Assembly: GCF_010686655.1 (NCBI RefSeq)
Contig: NZ_JAAGVY010000002.1
Span: forward strand, 124,001-188,000
Direction of reading: 5' to 3'
DNA length: 64,000 bases
Source: Cryomorpha ignava
Lineage (GTDB): Bacteria > Bacteroidota > Bacteroidia > Flavobacteriales_D > Cryomorphaceae
The position numbers and the translations under genes were made by a program. Positions within the stretch are counted from its first letter, which is position 1; every line of letters starts with the position of its first letter. The notes below the pieces were generated by a model that was not told the origin of the DNA, ran no database searches, and saw nothing but the letters and a program-made list of their open reading frames with translations. Positions 35,513-43,916 of this stretch are shown one piece after another.

Positions 35513-36841
35513 TTACTTGTTTTGGCTAAAATTTCCCGTTATTTTCTTTAAATCCAGATCAGCTTTCAAATACTCGATTATCGCTGATAGGTAATCCTGT
35601 TGAGCGCTTCGCAATTCATTGTCGGCGAGCAATACATCGCTTAAGTTGGCAGTGCCTTCTCTGTGTTGTAAAATAGTTTGCTCGTAAATGTTTTTGGCAA
35701 GAGATACCTGACTATCCGTATTCTCTATCGCTTCCTGGGCCACCATTTTTTGATTGATTGCATTCTCGAGTTGCATTTCATTTTGGGCTTCGAGCATATT
35801 TAATTGAATCTGGTTATTGTCTATTTCCAGTACTTTTCTATTCATCTGGCGTTTGGTTACCATTCCATTAAATAGGGGGTAGCTAAATTGCAAACCCACG
35901 AAACCAATCGGGTAAAAATTAAGGAAATCATTGGGCTTTTCGGTATAACCAAAACCGCTGGTACCATAACTTCCAAATGCGTTTAGCGATGGCAATAAAC
36001 GCGTATTTTGTAGCGTGTTTAATTCGCTCTTTATAAGCTTGTTCTTGGCTTTTACTAAAGCGATATCTATCGATTTTTTTAATGTATAATTTTCAATGAT
36101 TTGGGGATTAATATTTTCTTCAATTTTCAGGTCTTTATCCAATGGCAGCCCCATGTAGAATTTTAAAGCATTCAAAATTTGTTGGTATTGGCTTTCTCCT
36201 GCTTTCTTTTTGGTTTTGAGCTGGGCAATTTGAAGTTGAATTTTGGCTACATCGCTGCCTTGGGCTAAAAGTTGTTGGTTGAGTAATGCTACCTTTTGCA
36301 AGAGTGAATTTGCATTAACCAGATTGCTGTCAATAAACAGAAGTTGGTGGTGAATGATTTGGGCGTTATAATAGAGATTGGAAATCTCAAAAAGGACATC
36401 TTCTTCGGTTTTTTGGTACTGTAAGTCAGTTAGCTCATTAGCAAGCTGCGCTGTTTTTATACTCCCGACTATTTTTGGATTGTAAAGTGGAACTGTTGCT
36501 TGAATATTGGCACCAATATTATGTGGTACACCAAATTGGATTTCTTTAAACTGCCCTTCGGGTCCGCCAAAAGCAGAAGTGGGCATAATCTGGTAGGGCA
36601 GATCAGTAAAGTATTTGTAATCGGCATTAAGGGTGACTTTTGGAATGAGATTCGACCTGGCTTCCTTGCTTTGCTCCTGACTTATGGCCTGGTTGTTACG
36701 GCCTATTTGCAGCTGCCTGTTTTGCACTATGGCTTTATCAATACATTGCTGCAGGCTCCAGGTTTGAGCCGTGGATTCTGAAGGATAGCCCATCATTATG
36801 ATGACTAAGGATAGCAGTATGTGAGCGTTCACTAACTTCAT
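35513..36841 (-). CDS. TolC-family outer-membrane efflux channel
   Basis: About 442 residues. I start at the ATG at 36841, where a clear signal peptide begins (K-L-V-N-A-H-I-L-L-S-L-V-I, cut after S-T-A-Q-T); an upstream in-frame ATG at 36904 adds 21 basic residues before it. The mature protein begins W-S-L-Q-Q-C-I-D-K-A-I, the typical TolC/OEP start, and has two repeats of helices with N-L-S-D-V-L-L-A-D-N near the end. It forms the outer-membrane exit duct of the tripartite pump. Confidence 0.9.
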   Translation of the reverse strand: MKLVNAHILLSLVIIMMGYPSESTAQTWSLQQCIDKAIVQNRQLQIGRNNQAISQEQSKEARSNLIPKVTLNADYKYFTDLPYQIMPTSAFGGPEGQFKEIQFGVPHNIGANIQATVPLYNPKIVGSIKTAQLANELTDLQYQKTEEDVLFEISNLYYNAQIIHHQLLFIDSNLVNANSLLQKVALLNQQLLAQGSDVAKIQLQIAQLKTKKKAGESQYQQILNALKFYMGLPLDKDLKIEENINPQIIENYTLKKSIDIALVKAKNKLIKSELNTLQNTRLLPSLNAFGSYGTSGFGYTEKPNDFLNFYPIGFVGLQFSYPLFNGMVTKRQMNRKVLEIDNNQIQLNMLEAQNEMQLENAINQKMVAQEAIENTDSQVSLAKNIYEQTILQHREGTANLSDVLLADNELRSAQQDYLSAIIEYLKADLDLKKITGNFSQNK

Positions 36842-36936
36842 TAGGTAAATTTTTTTACGTCGTTGAGTTGATAAAATACCCACCGCAAATTTTGCGGCAG
36901 GCATTTGAACTGTTATTGTAAACTTTCATAGTTCGT

Positions 36937-37371
36937 TTATGAAACAATGGTTGATTCCAAATTCACTTTTGTCTTAATAGAATTTGAAATAAGACAGGCA
37001 GCTTCAGATTTTTCTAAAATGCGTTCGGCTTTATCTTTTTTATCTGGATCTGATATTTTCAAAGTGGCTTTTAAATTAACTTCGGTCATCTGAAACCGCT
37101 TTTCCACTTTCTCCATAATCCCATCAGCAGTACAGTCGAAATCTTGGAATTCCAATTTTGAATATTCGGCTATAGCCAAAAAGGTTGTCATAAAGCAGCT
37201 AAGCACTGAAGCAGTGTAAAGGTGCTCGGGCGACCAGAACCCAGCTATGCCATTGTCAAACTCGGGCGGAGTTACAACAGTAATTTTCTGCTCCAATCCT
37301 GGGGCTTCCATGATTCCTTTGCGCCCTTCATCCCATTTTAGAGATACCTTATAACTGTGTTTATCTTCCAT
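36937..37371 (-). CDS. OsmC-family protein
   Basis: A 144-residue OsmC/Ohr-fold protein with P-P-E-F-D-N-G-I-A-G-F-W-S-P-E-H-L-Y-T-A and the catalytic Cys in S-V-L-S-C-F-M-T-T-F. A second Cys is in E-A-A-C-L-I-S-N-S. The two Cys placements match the peroxidase pair of OsmC proteins, which reduce organic hydroperoxides in the cytoplasm. It sits one base after the DUF302 gene and about 95 bp before the efflux channel gene. Confidence 0.85.
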   Translation of the reverse strand: MEDKHSYKVSLKWDEGRKGIMEAPGLEQKITVVTPPEFDNGIAGFWSPEHLYTASVLSCFMTTFLAIAEYSKLEFQDFDCTADGIMEKVEKRFQMTEVNLKATLKISDPDKKDKAERILEKSEAACLISNSIKTKVNLESTIVS

Positions 37372-37372
37372 T

Positions 37373-37762
37373 TTAAACGTTGTCTATCGCTCTGTTAAGC
37401 TTATCGTTTATTTCTTGTGCAGATTCTTCAATACCAGGAGTATCAACCATATTCATCGCTACGAGTGGCGCTACTGCCGAAACTTCAACATCCCCATTTT
37501 CCAACTGGCGCAGGGTAACGTTGCACGGCAATAGCGTGCTCATATGTGGATCGATGGAAAGAACCTTATCGGCATAAACAGGACTGCATGCACCGAGAAT
37601 GAGATGCGGCAGATAGTCTTTGTCAAGCTTCTTTTTCATCACAGCCTGAATGTCGATTTCTGTTAATACACCAAACCCTTCAGCCTTTAAGGCTTCTTCA
37701 ACTTTAGGTCGCAGATTGGCTACAGTAGTATCGGTTATAGTTTTTGAGATGTAGTATTTCAT
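37373..37762 (-). CDS. DUF302 domain protein
   Basis: A 129-residue protein with the DUF302 pattern: E-E-A-L-K-A-E-G-F-G-V-L-T-E-I-D, Y-L-P-H-L-I-L-G-A-C-S-P and L-P-C-N-V-T-L-R. The two Cys residues (G-A-C-S-P and L-P-C-N-V) are conserved in many members and hint at redox or metal binding. The molecular role is not established. It is sandwiched between a lipoprotein gene (8 bp gap) and the OsmC gene (1 bp gap). Confidence 0.8.
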   Translation of the reverse strand: MKYYISKTITDTTVANLRPKVEEALKAEGFGVLTEIDIQAVMKKKLDKDYLPHLILGACSPVYADKVLSIDPHMSTLLPCNVTLRQLENGDVEVSAVAPLVAMNMVDTPGIEESAQEINDKLNRAIDNV

Positions 37763-37770
37763 GATTTCTT

Positions 37771-38256
37771 TTATTGAAAGTGGGTATGGTAATTTTCGTA
37801 AGATGTTTTTAATTTTTCAATCACTTCGTCAGCTTCCTGTGGTGATTCAGCATTTTCTAAATCGCTTACCAGTGTTAAATGGGGGTGAAGCCATTTGTGC
37901 AATTCGTCGTGGCTTCTGCCATCCATGGTACAGCTAGAGATTAAGTTTTCATCGGCACTTTTTAACTCCTGAGCAAGCGATTTATAATCTCCGTTTTTTG
38001 AAGCCAAATGAGCGTTTAGTGCTTCTTCACCTTTCTCAACGCTCGGTTTCATTTCATCATTTACAAGCCATTTATCGCCGTTGTTTAATTGAAGTGATAG
38101 ATCAGAATTCTGATCCAGGTCATCGCCATGGTCAGCAACATTTTCATCAGAGTGCATTTCAGCATCTGTTGTGCTGTGATCGTTTGATCCATCTCCACAA
38201 GAAATAAGCGCAGAGCTGAAAAAAAGAATTGAAGCATACTTAACTAATAGATTCAT
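37771..38256 (-). CDS. Small periplasmic or surface lipoprotein of unknown function
   Basis: A 161-residue protein with a lipoprotein signal peptide (hydrophobic residues 5-17, lipobox A-L-I-S-C with Cys at about 20). An acidic Asp/His-rich stretch follows (D-H-S-T-T-D-A-E-M-H-S-D-E-N), which could bind metal. The mature part is helical and has His residues in D-E-L-H-K-W-L-H-P-H. I do not recognise a family. It is the second gene of the TetR-led efflux operon, 6 bp after the regulator. Confidence 0.7.
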   Translation of the reverse strand: MNLLVKYASILFFSSALISCGDGSNDHSTTDAEMHSDENVADHGDDLDQNSDLSLQLNNGDKWLVNDEMKPSVEKGEEALNAHLASKNGDYKSLAQELKSADENLISSCTMDGRSHDELHKWLHPHLTLVSDLENAESPQEADEVIEKLKTSYENYHTHFQ

Positions 38257-38262
38257 AGTGTT

Positions 38263-38871
38263 TTATTTTTTTATAAGTGTTAATAAAGATTGAAGCATTT
38301 TGTCGTTTCTGGCTTTCAGATTGAATTCAAAGTTGGATATTCTCCACTTGTACATTAATAATCTAAAAGTTCCCATAATAATATGTACCAATTCTTCCGG
38401 AGTTAGATCCGTTTTTAGAAATCCGTTTTTCTGGCCGGAGACAATTATTGGCATGAGATGGCTAATTTTTGTTTCCATTATCTTTGTGATTGCCTTGTTT
38501 ATCCGTTCGCTTTCTTCCAATAAACCATCAGAAAAAACCACAATCACGAAATATGGATTTTCGGTAAAGAAGGCTGCCTGATTTCTGAAGAGTTTCAGAA
38601 ACCGAGTCTCGGTGTCTTCCGATTTGTTCATTGCTTGAGTAAATCGGTTGTCCATATCATAAGCCAAGTAGTAAAGCATGGAGACAATTATTTCTTCCTT
38701 GCTTGAAAAATGTCGGTAAATAGCACTTTCAGAAAACTGCATTTCCTTCGCAAGGTTCTTTATAGTGAGCCCCATTACTCCAGAGCGGGTTAATAATTTA
38801 CCGGCTGCGGTAATAATCTCAAACTGCCGTTCAGATAAGTCGATTCTTGAAGAAGGAGCAAGGGCTGTCAT
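38263..38871 (-). CDS. TetR/AcrR-family repressor of the efflux operon
   Basis: About 202 residues from the ATG at 38871. A GTG at 38907 is in frame but overlaps the predicted promoter -7 element and the operator, so I reject it. The N-terminal helix-turn-helix is L-T-I-K-N-L-A-K-E-M-Q-F-S-E-S-A-I-Y-R-H (about residues 34-53). The rest is the helical ligand domain. It should bind the palindrome just upstream and repress its own operon, including the efflux genes, until an inducer binds. Confidence 0.87.
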   Translation of the reverse strand: MTALAPSSRIDLSERQFEIITAAGKLLTRSGVMGLTIKNLAKEMQFSESAIYRHFSSKEEIIVSMLYYLAYDMDNRFTQAMNKSEDTETRFLKLFRNQAAFFTENPYFVIVVFSDGLLEESERINKAITKIMETKISHLMPIIVSGQKNGFLKTDLTPEELVHIIMGTFRLLMYKWRISNFEFNLKARNDKMLQSLLTLIKK

Positions 38872-38891
38872 TTCTTGTTTTAAATTAGTAA

Positions 38892-38914
38892 GTGAGTAAT
38901 CACTCACAAAGGTA
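38892..38914 (-). promoter_or_regulatory. TetR operator and -7 element of the efflux operon
   Basis: GTGAGT AATC ACTCAC (38892-38907) is a perfect palindrome. On the minus strand TACCTTTG (38907-38914) fits TAnnTTTG, so the operator covers the transcription start. No clear -33 element is visible. Confidence 0.6.
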
Positions 38915-39202
38915 ATATAATATTTTTGATGTGCGTATTTCTTTCAAAAATACTTAGGATTGGGGTTGTTTTGTGTGACCTAAGTCATACAGAGCTTTCA
39001 CAAAAGGGAAGATGAAAGAAAGTCAATCAGAATTCCCTATATATGTTGTAACTTGATGTTTATAAGGTATATATATAGACATCTGCGGTTAAAGTATAGC
39101 GATCATCAGATTTTCATCTTTCACTTTTGCACCGCCGTTATAGGCTAGCATTTCTGTTGTCATCTACCAATCCAACATCATAACTCGCTTTGATAAAAAC
39201 CT

Positions 39203-39249
39203 AAAAATAAACACGCCCCGAATCCTTGCGGAATGGGGCGTGTTTAGTA
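39203..39249 (-). terminator. Terminator of the beta-barrel gene
   Basis: AAACACGCCCC and GGGGCGTGTTT form an 11-bp GC-rich stem (about 39209-39245) just after the barrel gene's stop. On the minus strand it is followed by TTATTTTTAG. Confidence 0.85.
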
Positions 39250-39268
39250 TTCATTTGATTTTGTTAAA

Positions 39269-39895
39269 TCAGTCAATCACAAAGCGGGCTCCTACGTTCA
39301 GCACGAATGAATTGTGCTTGATGTCCTTAAAGTTTTCAGATGCAGAGTCACCTTCGTATGAACTGCTTAGGCCGAACTCGTAACCTGCTTCCAAAAAGAG
39401 GAAAGCCAAATCAACACCTGCGCCTATTTGAGCACCCCAAGTATTTTTCTTCCACTTAATTTCATCACTGCCAAATCCATCCGAAAACTTATTCGTGGTA
39501 TTGAAATTCACCGAGGGACCGGCAAAAACTCTAAAATTAAGCAAAGGATCAGTTTCCGGATCAATGAACCTAAAACCTAACAATACCGGAATCTTTACAC
39601 CGGCAGTTTTTTCATCCGAAGTGATTGCGGTCGTGCTACCATCCGGATTATCTATTACATATTGAGTTACTTGTTGGAAATAAAAAATACCAGGAGAAAG
39701 GTAAAGGCGATTTCCAAACATAACCGAACCACCAAATTGGTAGCCTATTTTCGCTGTTGTTTTTGTTCCGTTGGGTGTGGTGCTTACGTTACTTAGGTTT
39801 ATTCCGGCGGTTGGTTTAATTTCTAGCTGTGCATTTGCGGTAAAAGCAAATAGCAATGCAACTAAAGTTGCTGTGAGTAATTTTTTCGTATTCAT
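39269..39895 (-). CDS. Outer-membrane beta-barrel protein, PorT-like
   Basis: About 208 residues from the ATG at 39895, where the signal peptide begins (N-T-K-K-L-L-T-A-T-L-V-A-L-L-F-A, cut at A-N-A-Q). The mature part alternates polar and aromatic strands (G-I-N-L-S-N-V-S, Y-L-S-P-G-I-F-Y, A-G-Y-E-F-G-L-S-S) and ends in N-V-G-A-R-F-V-I-D, as in the porin-family barrel proteins common in Bacteroidota. Its role is unknown. It is a single gene with a strong terminator. Confidence 0.75.
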   Translation of the reverse strand: MNTKKLLTATLVALLFAFTANAQLEIKPTAGINLSNVSTTPNGTKTTAKIGYQFGGSVMFGNRLYLSPGIFYFQQVTQYVIDNPDGSTTAITSDEKTAGVKIPVLLGFRFIDPETDPLLNFRVFAGPSVNFNTTNKFSDGFGSDEIKWKKNTWGAQIGAGVDLAFLFLEAGYEFGLSSSYEGDSASENFKDIKHNSFVLNVGARFVID

Positions 39896-40274
39896 AATTT
39901 TCATTTTTTAATGTTTATGGTGATTATTGAATTATTCTATTTTGTGAATAATCTCTTACACACCGAACACTTTTATCTTAATAAAGTTTAAGAATAAACA
40001 TTCCAATTTGTACCAAGTAGGCGTATTTTAACTATTTTGTTTAAATAAAAATGGGTGTCATTTATTTGAAAACATGTTTTATAAAGTAAAAAATACAAAA
40101 ATTCGATTAGACCTAGCTTTATTGTTAAGTATTAAAGCGTGTGCAAACACAGTATCAACATTCTGTAATGAATAGTGTAAAGTTGGTGGTGGAGTAATTG
40201 AGTCTTCAACAGCCATGACTTCTCTGGCGATTGACATTTCTACCTTTACCGGTTCGGCCAATTGAGCTAACTAG

Positions 40275-40512
40275 AATGCCTTCAGTATTTATCCAAACCC
40301 AACGACAACCCTAAATACAGTGAAAGCGAAAGGCCTCAACGCCATTTCTAATTTTAAAGATCTATTCTGCAAATGGAAAACTAACGAAAGCAATAAGGAT
40401 CAACAGAAATGAGAAAATTGATGTTTCTTACCTGTCTCCGGTTATCTCCTTTGCTGTAACGCTGATAGATGGAAACCAATATGACCAAAAAGCGTTTTCA
40501 ATAGTTCGTTAA
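40275..40512 (+). pseudogene. Decayed T9SS type A C-terminal sorting domain
   Basis: Reading with one frameshift near 40358-40363 gives the family pattern. It starts F-S-I-Y-P-N-P-T-T-T, then G-L-N-A-I-S-N-F-K, then I-Y-S-A-N-G-K-L-T, K-I-D-V-S-Y-L-S-P and D-G-N-Q-Y-D-Q-K-A-F-S-I-V-R before a TAA at 40510. This is the domain that targets proteins to the type IX secretion pore. The main body of the cargo protein is missing. Confidence 0.75.
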
Positions 40513-40564
40513 CTGTGTTTAGCCGGGCTTGGTTTTGTGGTGAAACACTAATTGGAGTCTGTCA

Positions 40565-41150
40565 ACTACTCCCTTCCGTACGGACTCTCTCTGGTCGCCG
40601 GTAATGAGGTCACCCCGAAAAACGGGGTAAACTTTATTAAGTTCACTAAGATGGCTGGATCAGAATGTTCGATAGCCCATACGGGCCGCCCTCCGGTTGC
40701 AAGCGCTGTGCTGAGCGAAGTCGAAGTAGCGCACGCAGTTCTAAATACTTACGACTGAAAGGAGAGCGCATGTTCGGCTGAAAGGAGAGCGTATGTCGCG
40801 TAGTTTACCCCGTCTTTTCGGGTCGATTTCAGGATCGAAGTGATTCCGTATGGACAACCGTCGACCTTTTTGGGAGTGCCCCGCTGAAAAAGCCACGCGA
40901 CGGCGTGGTAGACTAAGATAAACTTCTGTAAGGGTGTAAATAAGGCGTCCCGCCAGGTCGGGATCCGATGTCTTGAGCGGTGGCCATCGCGCGCTGGTTA
41001 TCGAGCGCAGTCGAGATAAGTCGAAAGGACTGTCATGCTGAAATAGCTTGATCTTCGATTTTCAATACAAGGCTTTAGACCAAGCCAATGGCATGGTGCA
41101 ACGCAGATCGAAGACCAAGCCACAGGCATGGTAGTGGACTGTATGGACAG
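40565..41150 (+). repeat. Cluster of short direct and inverted repeats
   Basis: Seen are CTGAAAGGAGAGCGyATGT twice (40755 and 40778, 23-bp period), GAGCGmAGTCGA twice (40713-40724 and 41003-41014), hairpins ACCCCG/CGGGGT and CCACGC/GCGTGG, and two CCAAGCC-nnn-GGCATGG palindromes near 41075-41135. GGGGTAAAC (about 40624) is the inverse of GTTTACCCC (about 40803). A 17-mer at 40571-40587 recurs at 62686-62702. Confidence 0.7.
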
Positions 41151-41221
41151 AAACTATTCAGTGTGACTTAGGTCATGTAGATTTAGATCCATAACTAAAG
41201 TAAGTAAAACTTGAGTAAATG

Positions 41222-41256
41222 TTATACGGATAAATTTGTTATATTTGAACGTATAA
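41222..41256 (+). promoter_or_regulatory. Promoter and flanking operator of the DUF6364/PIN pair
   Basis: TATATTTG (41240-41247) fits the -7 element. TTATACG (41222-41228) and CGTATAA (41250-41256) are exact inverse copies on both sides of it, a likely autoregulatory site for the antitoxin. Confidence 0.5.
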
Positions 41257-41265
41257 GAAAGCGAT

Positions 41266-41514
41266 ATGGATACTAAACTTACATTAAAACTAAACAAGAA
41301 TATCATCGAGAAAGCAAAGCAATATGCTTCCGACAAAAAAATCAGTTTGTCGCGATTAATTGAGTTTTATCTTCAATCCATAACAGCAGAGTCAGAGTCT
41401 GATGATTTTGAAATTTCACCTTATGTTAAAAGTATTTCTTCTGGCAAGAGCATCCCAGCTGACATAGATTATAAGAAAGAATATTCTGAACATTTAATGA
41501 AGAAGTATAAATGA
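41266..41514 (+). CDS. DUF6364-type antitoxin
   Basis: An 82-residue protein. The N-terminal part (T-K-L-T-L-K-L-N-K-N-I-I-E-K-A-K-Q-Y-A) has the strand-helix start of ribbon-helix-helix DNA-binding antitoxins of the DUF6364 family. S-L-S-R-L-I-E-F-Y-L continues it. The C-terminal half is charged and should bind the toxin. It overlaps the PIN gene by four bases (ATGA). It would neutralise the toxin and repress the operon through the palindrome upstream. Confidence 0.78.
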   Translation: MDTKLTLKLNKNIIEKAKQYASDKKISLSRLIEFYLQSITAESESDDFEISPYVKSISSGKSIPADIDYKKEYSEHLMKKYK

Positions 41515-41927
41515 AAGCTAAGGTTTTCATAGATACCAATGTCATGTTAGATTTCCTTGGAGAGAGGAAAGGATTTTACCAATCAGCTGCCAAACTGATA
41601 TCCCTTTCAGATAAGAAGAAGTTGGAAATGTTTGTTTCTCCTATCTCGTTAGCAACTGTAAATTATCTTCTCACAAAATATGAAAGTATAGAAATTGCGA
41701 TTGAAAAGCTGCGAAAGTTTAAAGTATTATGCAATATTTCGCCAATTGATGAGCTTATTATTGAAAAAGGATTAAATTCAAAATTTAAAGATTTTGAAGA
41801 TGCGCTACAATATTTTTGCGCAGTTGAATCTGGTTGTGATTTGATTATTACGAGAGATGGAAAAGATTTTAAAGAATCGAAGATTCCTGTAATGACACCT
41901 GCAGAATATTTAGCAAGCATAAAATAA
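41511..41927 (+). CDS. PIN-domain toxin (VapC-like ribonuclease)
   Basis: A 138-residue PIN protein. The acidic residues that hold the metal are visible: D in F-I-D-T-N-V-M-L-D (residue 8), the Glu/Asp in F-K-D-F-E-D-A-L-Q (about 95-103), and I-I-T-R-D-G-K-D-F (about 116-124). Such toxins cut tRNA or rRNA to halt translation. The order antitoxin then toxin with a 4-bp overlap is standard. It ends 11 bp from the convergent ABC gene. Confidence 0.85.
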   Translation: MKAKVFIDTNVMLDFLGERKGFYQSAAKLISLSDKKKLEMFVSPISLATVNYLLTKYESIEIAIEKLRKFKVLCNISPIDELIIEKGLNSKFKDFEDALQYFCAVESGCDLIITRDGKDFKESKIPVMTPAEYLASIK

Positions 41928-41938
41928 GTCATTTTGCA

Positions 41939-43807
41939 TCAAACATACCCCTTAGCCTGCAACTTAAACAAACCAGCGTATTTACCATCAAGCTCCATCA
42001 ATTCTTCATGGCTTCCAAGCTCCAAAAGCTGGCCATTTTCTAAAAATAGAATTCTATCAGCCATTCGAACCGTACTAAAGCGGTGGGAAATAAGCACTGC
42101 GGTTTTTCCTTGCATCAATTCGGCGAAGCGAATAAAGACTTCGTTTTCTGCACGGGCGTCAAGAGCACTCGTAGGTTCATCGAGTATCATGAGCTGTGCA
42201 TTGCCCATATAGGCGCGGGCAAGCGCAATTTTTTGCCATTCACCACCGCTTAATTCTACACCACCCAAAAACCGCTTTCCAAGCATTTGCTGGTATTTTC
42301 CGGGTAGCTTTTCTATTACGGTATCTGCCAGGCTTTTTCCTGCGCTGGTTTCAATATGTTCTTGATTTTCAATTCCTTCAATGTCACCAACAGCTATGTT
42401 TTCGCGGGCTTCCAGCTGAAATTTCATGTAGTCCTGAAAGATGATGCTCACATTTTTCCGAAGCTCATCTAGCTTGTAATCACGCAAGTCGTGCCCATCG
42501 AGCAGTATACGACCTTCTGTTGGTTCGTATAGTCTGGCAAGTAATTTTACTAGTGTTGTTTTTCCGGCTCCGTTTTCACCAACGAGAGCTAGCTTTTCGC
42601 CAACATCTAAATGAAACGACAGATGGCGCAATGACCAGTTTTCACTTCCGCGGTATTGAAATCCAACATTCTCAAATGTAAAACCCCGCTTGATTGGATT
42701 GGGAATTGGAAGTCCGCTATCTGCTTGCCTAATATCCGGCTTAATTTCAAAGAAGTCGAACAAATCCTGAAGATAAAGCGCACTTTCGGCTATTTGGCTA
42801 AACCGGTTCATAATGCTTTGCAGCATATTGCGCATTTGCAAAAACGATCCTGCCAGAAAGGTGAGTTGTCCTACAGATATTTTACCTTCCACGGTATCCA
42901 TGGCAATGAAAACGTAAGCACCGTAATAAGCTCCCGTTCCAATAATAGCGAGAAGCGATCCCCAAAAGGCGCGCTTGATTGCTAGCTTTCTGTTGGCTTC
43001 ATAATATTGATCTGCAAGTCTTTTAAACCGATCGGAAATAAAACCGGCCAGGCCAAAAATCTTGACTTCTTTGGCTGTTTGATCACTGGCACCAATAAAG
43101 CGCAGGTAATCGAGCTCGCGCCGCTGCGGTGTCCAGCTTCGCGTAAGGCTGTAGCTGGCTTCACTAAAATGAGTTTCGCCCAGAAAGGATGGGATTATGG
43201 CTATGATCAAAATCACTATTAAAATGGGTTTGAACGCAATAATCCCAACAGCGAAAAAGGCAATCGTAATAATGTCTTGAACCTGCGTAAGCACTTGGCT
43301 CATAAGCACCGTTCGACTTGTCGTTTGGCGTCGTGCGCGTTCTAACTTGTCGTAAAATTCGCTATCTTCAAATTGGTGCAAATCAAGTGAAGCAGCGTGG
43401 TGAATAAGCTTAACCGAAGTTTTATTGCTGAATAAATCGCCAAGCTGACCATCTAATAAGGTAATACCACGATTGATCAAATCGCTGATTATTGCCAAGC
43501 CAAATTCCATTGCCAGATAAATCCATATCATGCTGAAATCGTGAGCAGGATTATCTATTTGAAAAATGATTTCATCGATAATCAACTTTCCCACCCAGAG
43601 CATTACGACGGGGATTGCTGCTTTGATAATCCGCAGCAGCACATTACCCAAAGTCATTGAGCGACTGGTTTCCCAAATCATTTTAAAAAAGCGCGGAAGG
43701 TTTTTGAAGGCTTCTAAGCGTTCTTTGAAACTTAGTTTGGGTTTTGTGTCCGAATCTGGAGAGATTGACCCCGAGGGATTTTTTTGGTCTTTTTTTGGCA
43801 TTTTCAA
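41939..43807 (-). CDS. ABC exporter with fused permease and ATPase
   Basis: A 622-residue half-transporter. The permease region (about 55-345) has six hydrophobic helices. The ATPase domain has Walker A GENGAGKTTLVKLL (about 405), the Q-loop in I-F-Q-D-Y-M-K-F, the signature LSGGEWQKIALARAYM and Walker B LMILDEPTSALD, with H-loop L-I-S-H-R-F-S. It would work as a homodimer exporting lipid or small molecules. The N-terminal 35 residues are charged and likely disordered. The cargo is unknown. Confidence 0.9.
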   Translation of the reverse strand: MKMPKKDQKNPSGSISPDSDTKPKLSFKERLEAFKNLPRFFKMIWETSRSMTLGNVLLRIIKAAIPVVMLWVGKLIIDEIIFQIDNPAHDFSMIWIYLAMEFGLAIISDLINRGITLLDGQLGDLFSNKTSVKLIHHAASLDLHQFEDSEFYDKLERARRQTTSRTVLMSQVLTQVQDIITIAFFAVGIIAFKPILIVILIIAIIPSFLGETHFSEASYSLTRSWTPQRRELDYLRFIGASDQTAKEVKIFGLAGFISDRFKRLADQYYEANRKLAIKRAFWGSLLAIIGTGAYYGAYVFIAMDTVEGKISVGQLTFLAGSFLQMRNMLQSIMNRFSQIAESALYLQDLFDFFEIKPDIRQADSGLPIPNPIKRGFTFENVGFQYRGSENWSLRHLSFHLDVGEKLALVGENGAGKTTLVKLLARLYEPTEGRILLDGHDLRDYKLDELRKNVSIIFQDYMKFQLEARENIAVGDIEGIENQEHIETSAGKSLADTVIEKLPGKYQQMLGKRFLGGVELSGGEWQKIALARAYMGNAQLMILDEPTSALDARAENEVFIRFAELMQGKTAVLISHRFSTVRMADRILFLENGQLLELGSHEELMELDGKYAGLFKLQAKGYV

Positions 43808-43821
43808 GTACGAAGATAAAG

Positions 43822-43845
43822 AGAAAGGGTCTGATTGACCCTCTC
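43822..43845 (-). terminator. Terminator between the CotH gene and the ABC gene
   Basis: AGGGTC and GACCCT pair (43826-43842) around TGATT. On the minus strand a T-rich stretch (TTTCTCTTTAT) follows. It would end the CotH transcript. Confidence 0.5.
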
Positions 43846-43916
43846 ACTTTGCTTACCTGAATATCGATAAAATCTATTCACACGGTATAAATCCAAATTT
43901 TCTTCACGATTCGGGA

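Larger units (their letters stand above)
39896..41221 (+). other. 1.3-kb noncoding, repeat-rich region
   Basis: No intact gene is visible. It contains a decayed T9SS sorting domain (40275-40512) and a GC-richer stretch of short repeats (40565-41150). The first 370 bp look like plain AT-rich intergenic DNA. Confidence 0.6.

Noticed and set aside
36842-36904. Upstream ATG for the TolC-like gene
   Set aside because: It would place about 21 basic residues before a complete signal peptide that starts at 36841.
40079-40261. 60-residue minus-strand open frame
   Set aside because: Low-complexity content; the neighbouring plus-strand sequence reads as T9SS-cargo decay, so this is likely a chance frame.
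40552-40758. 68-residue open frame in the repeat cluster
   Set aside because: It is made of short GC-rich repeats and lacks any domain pattern.
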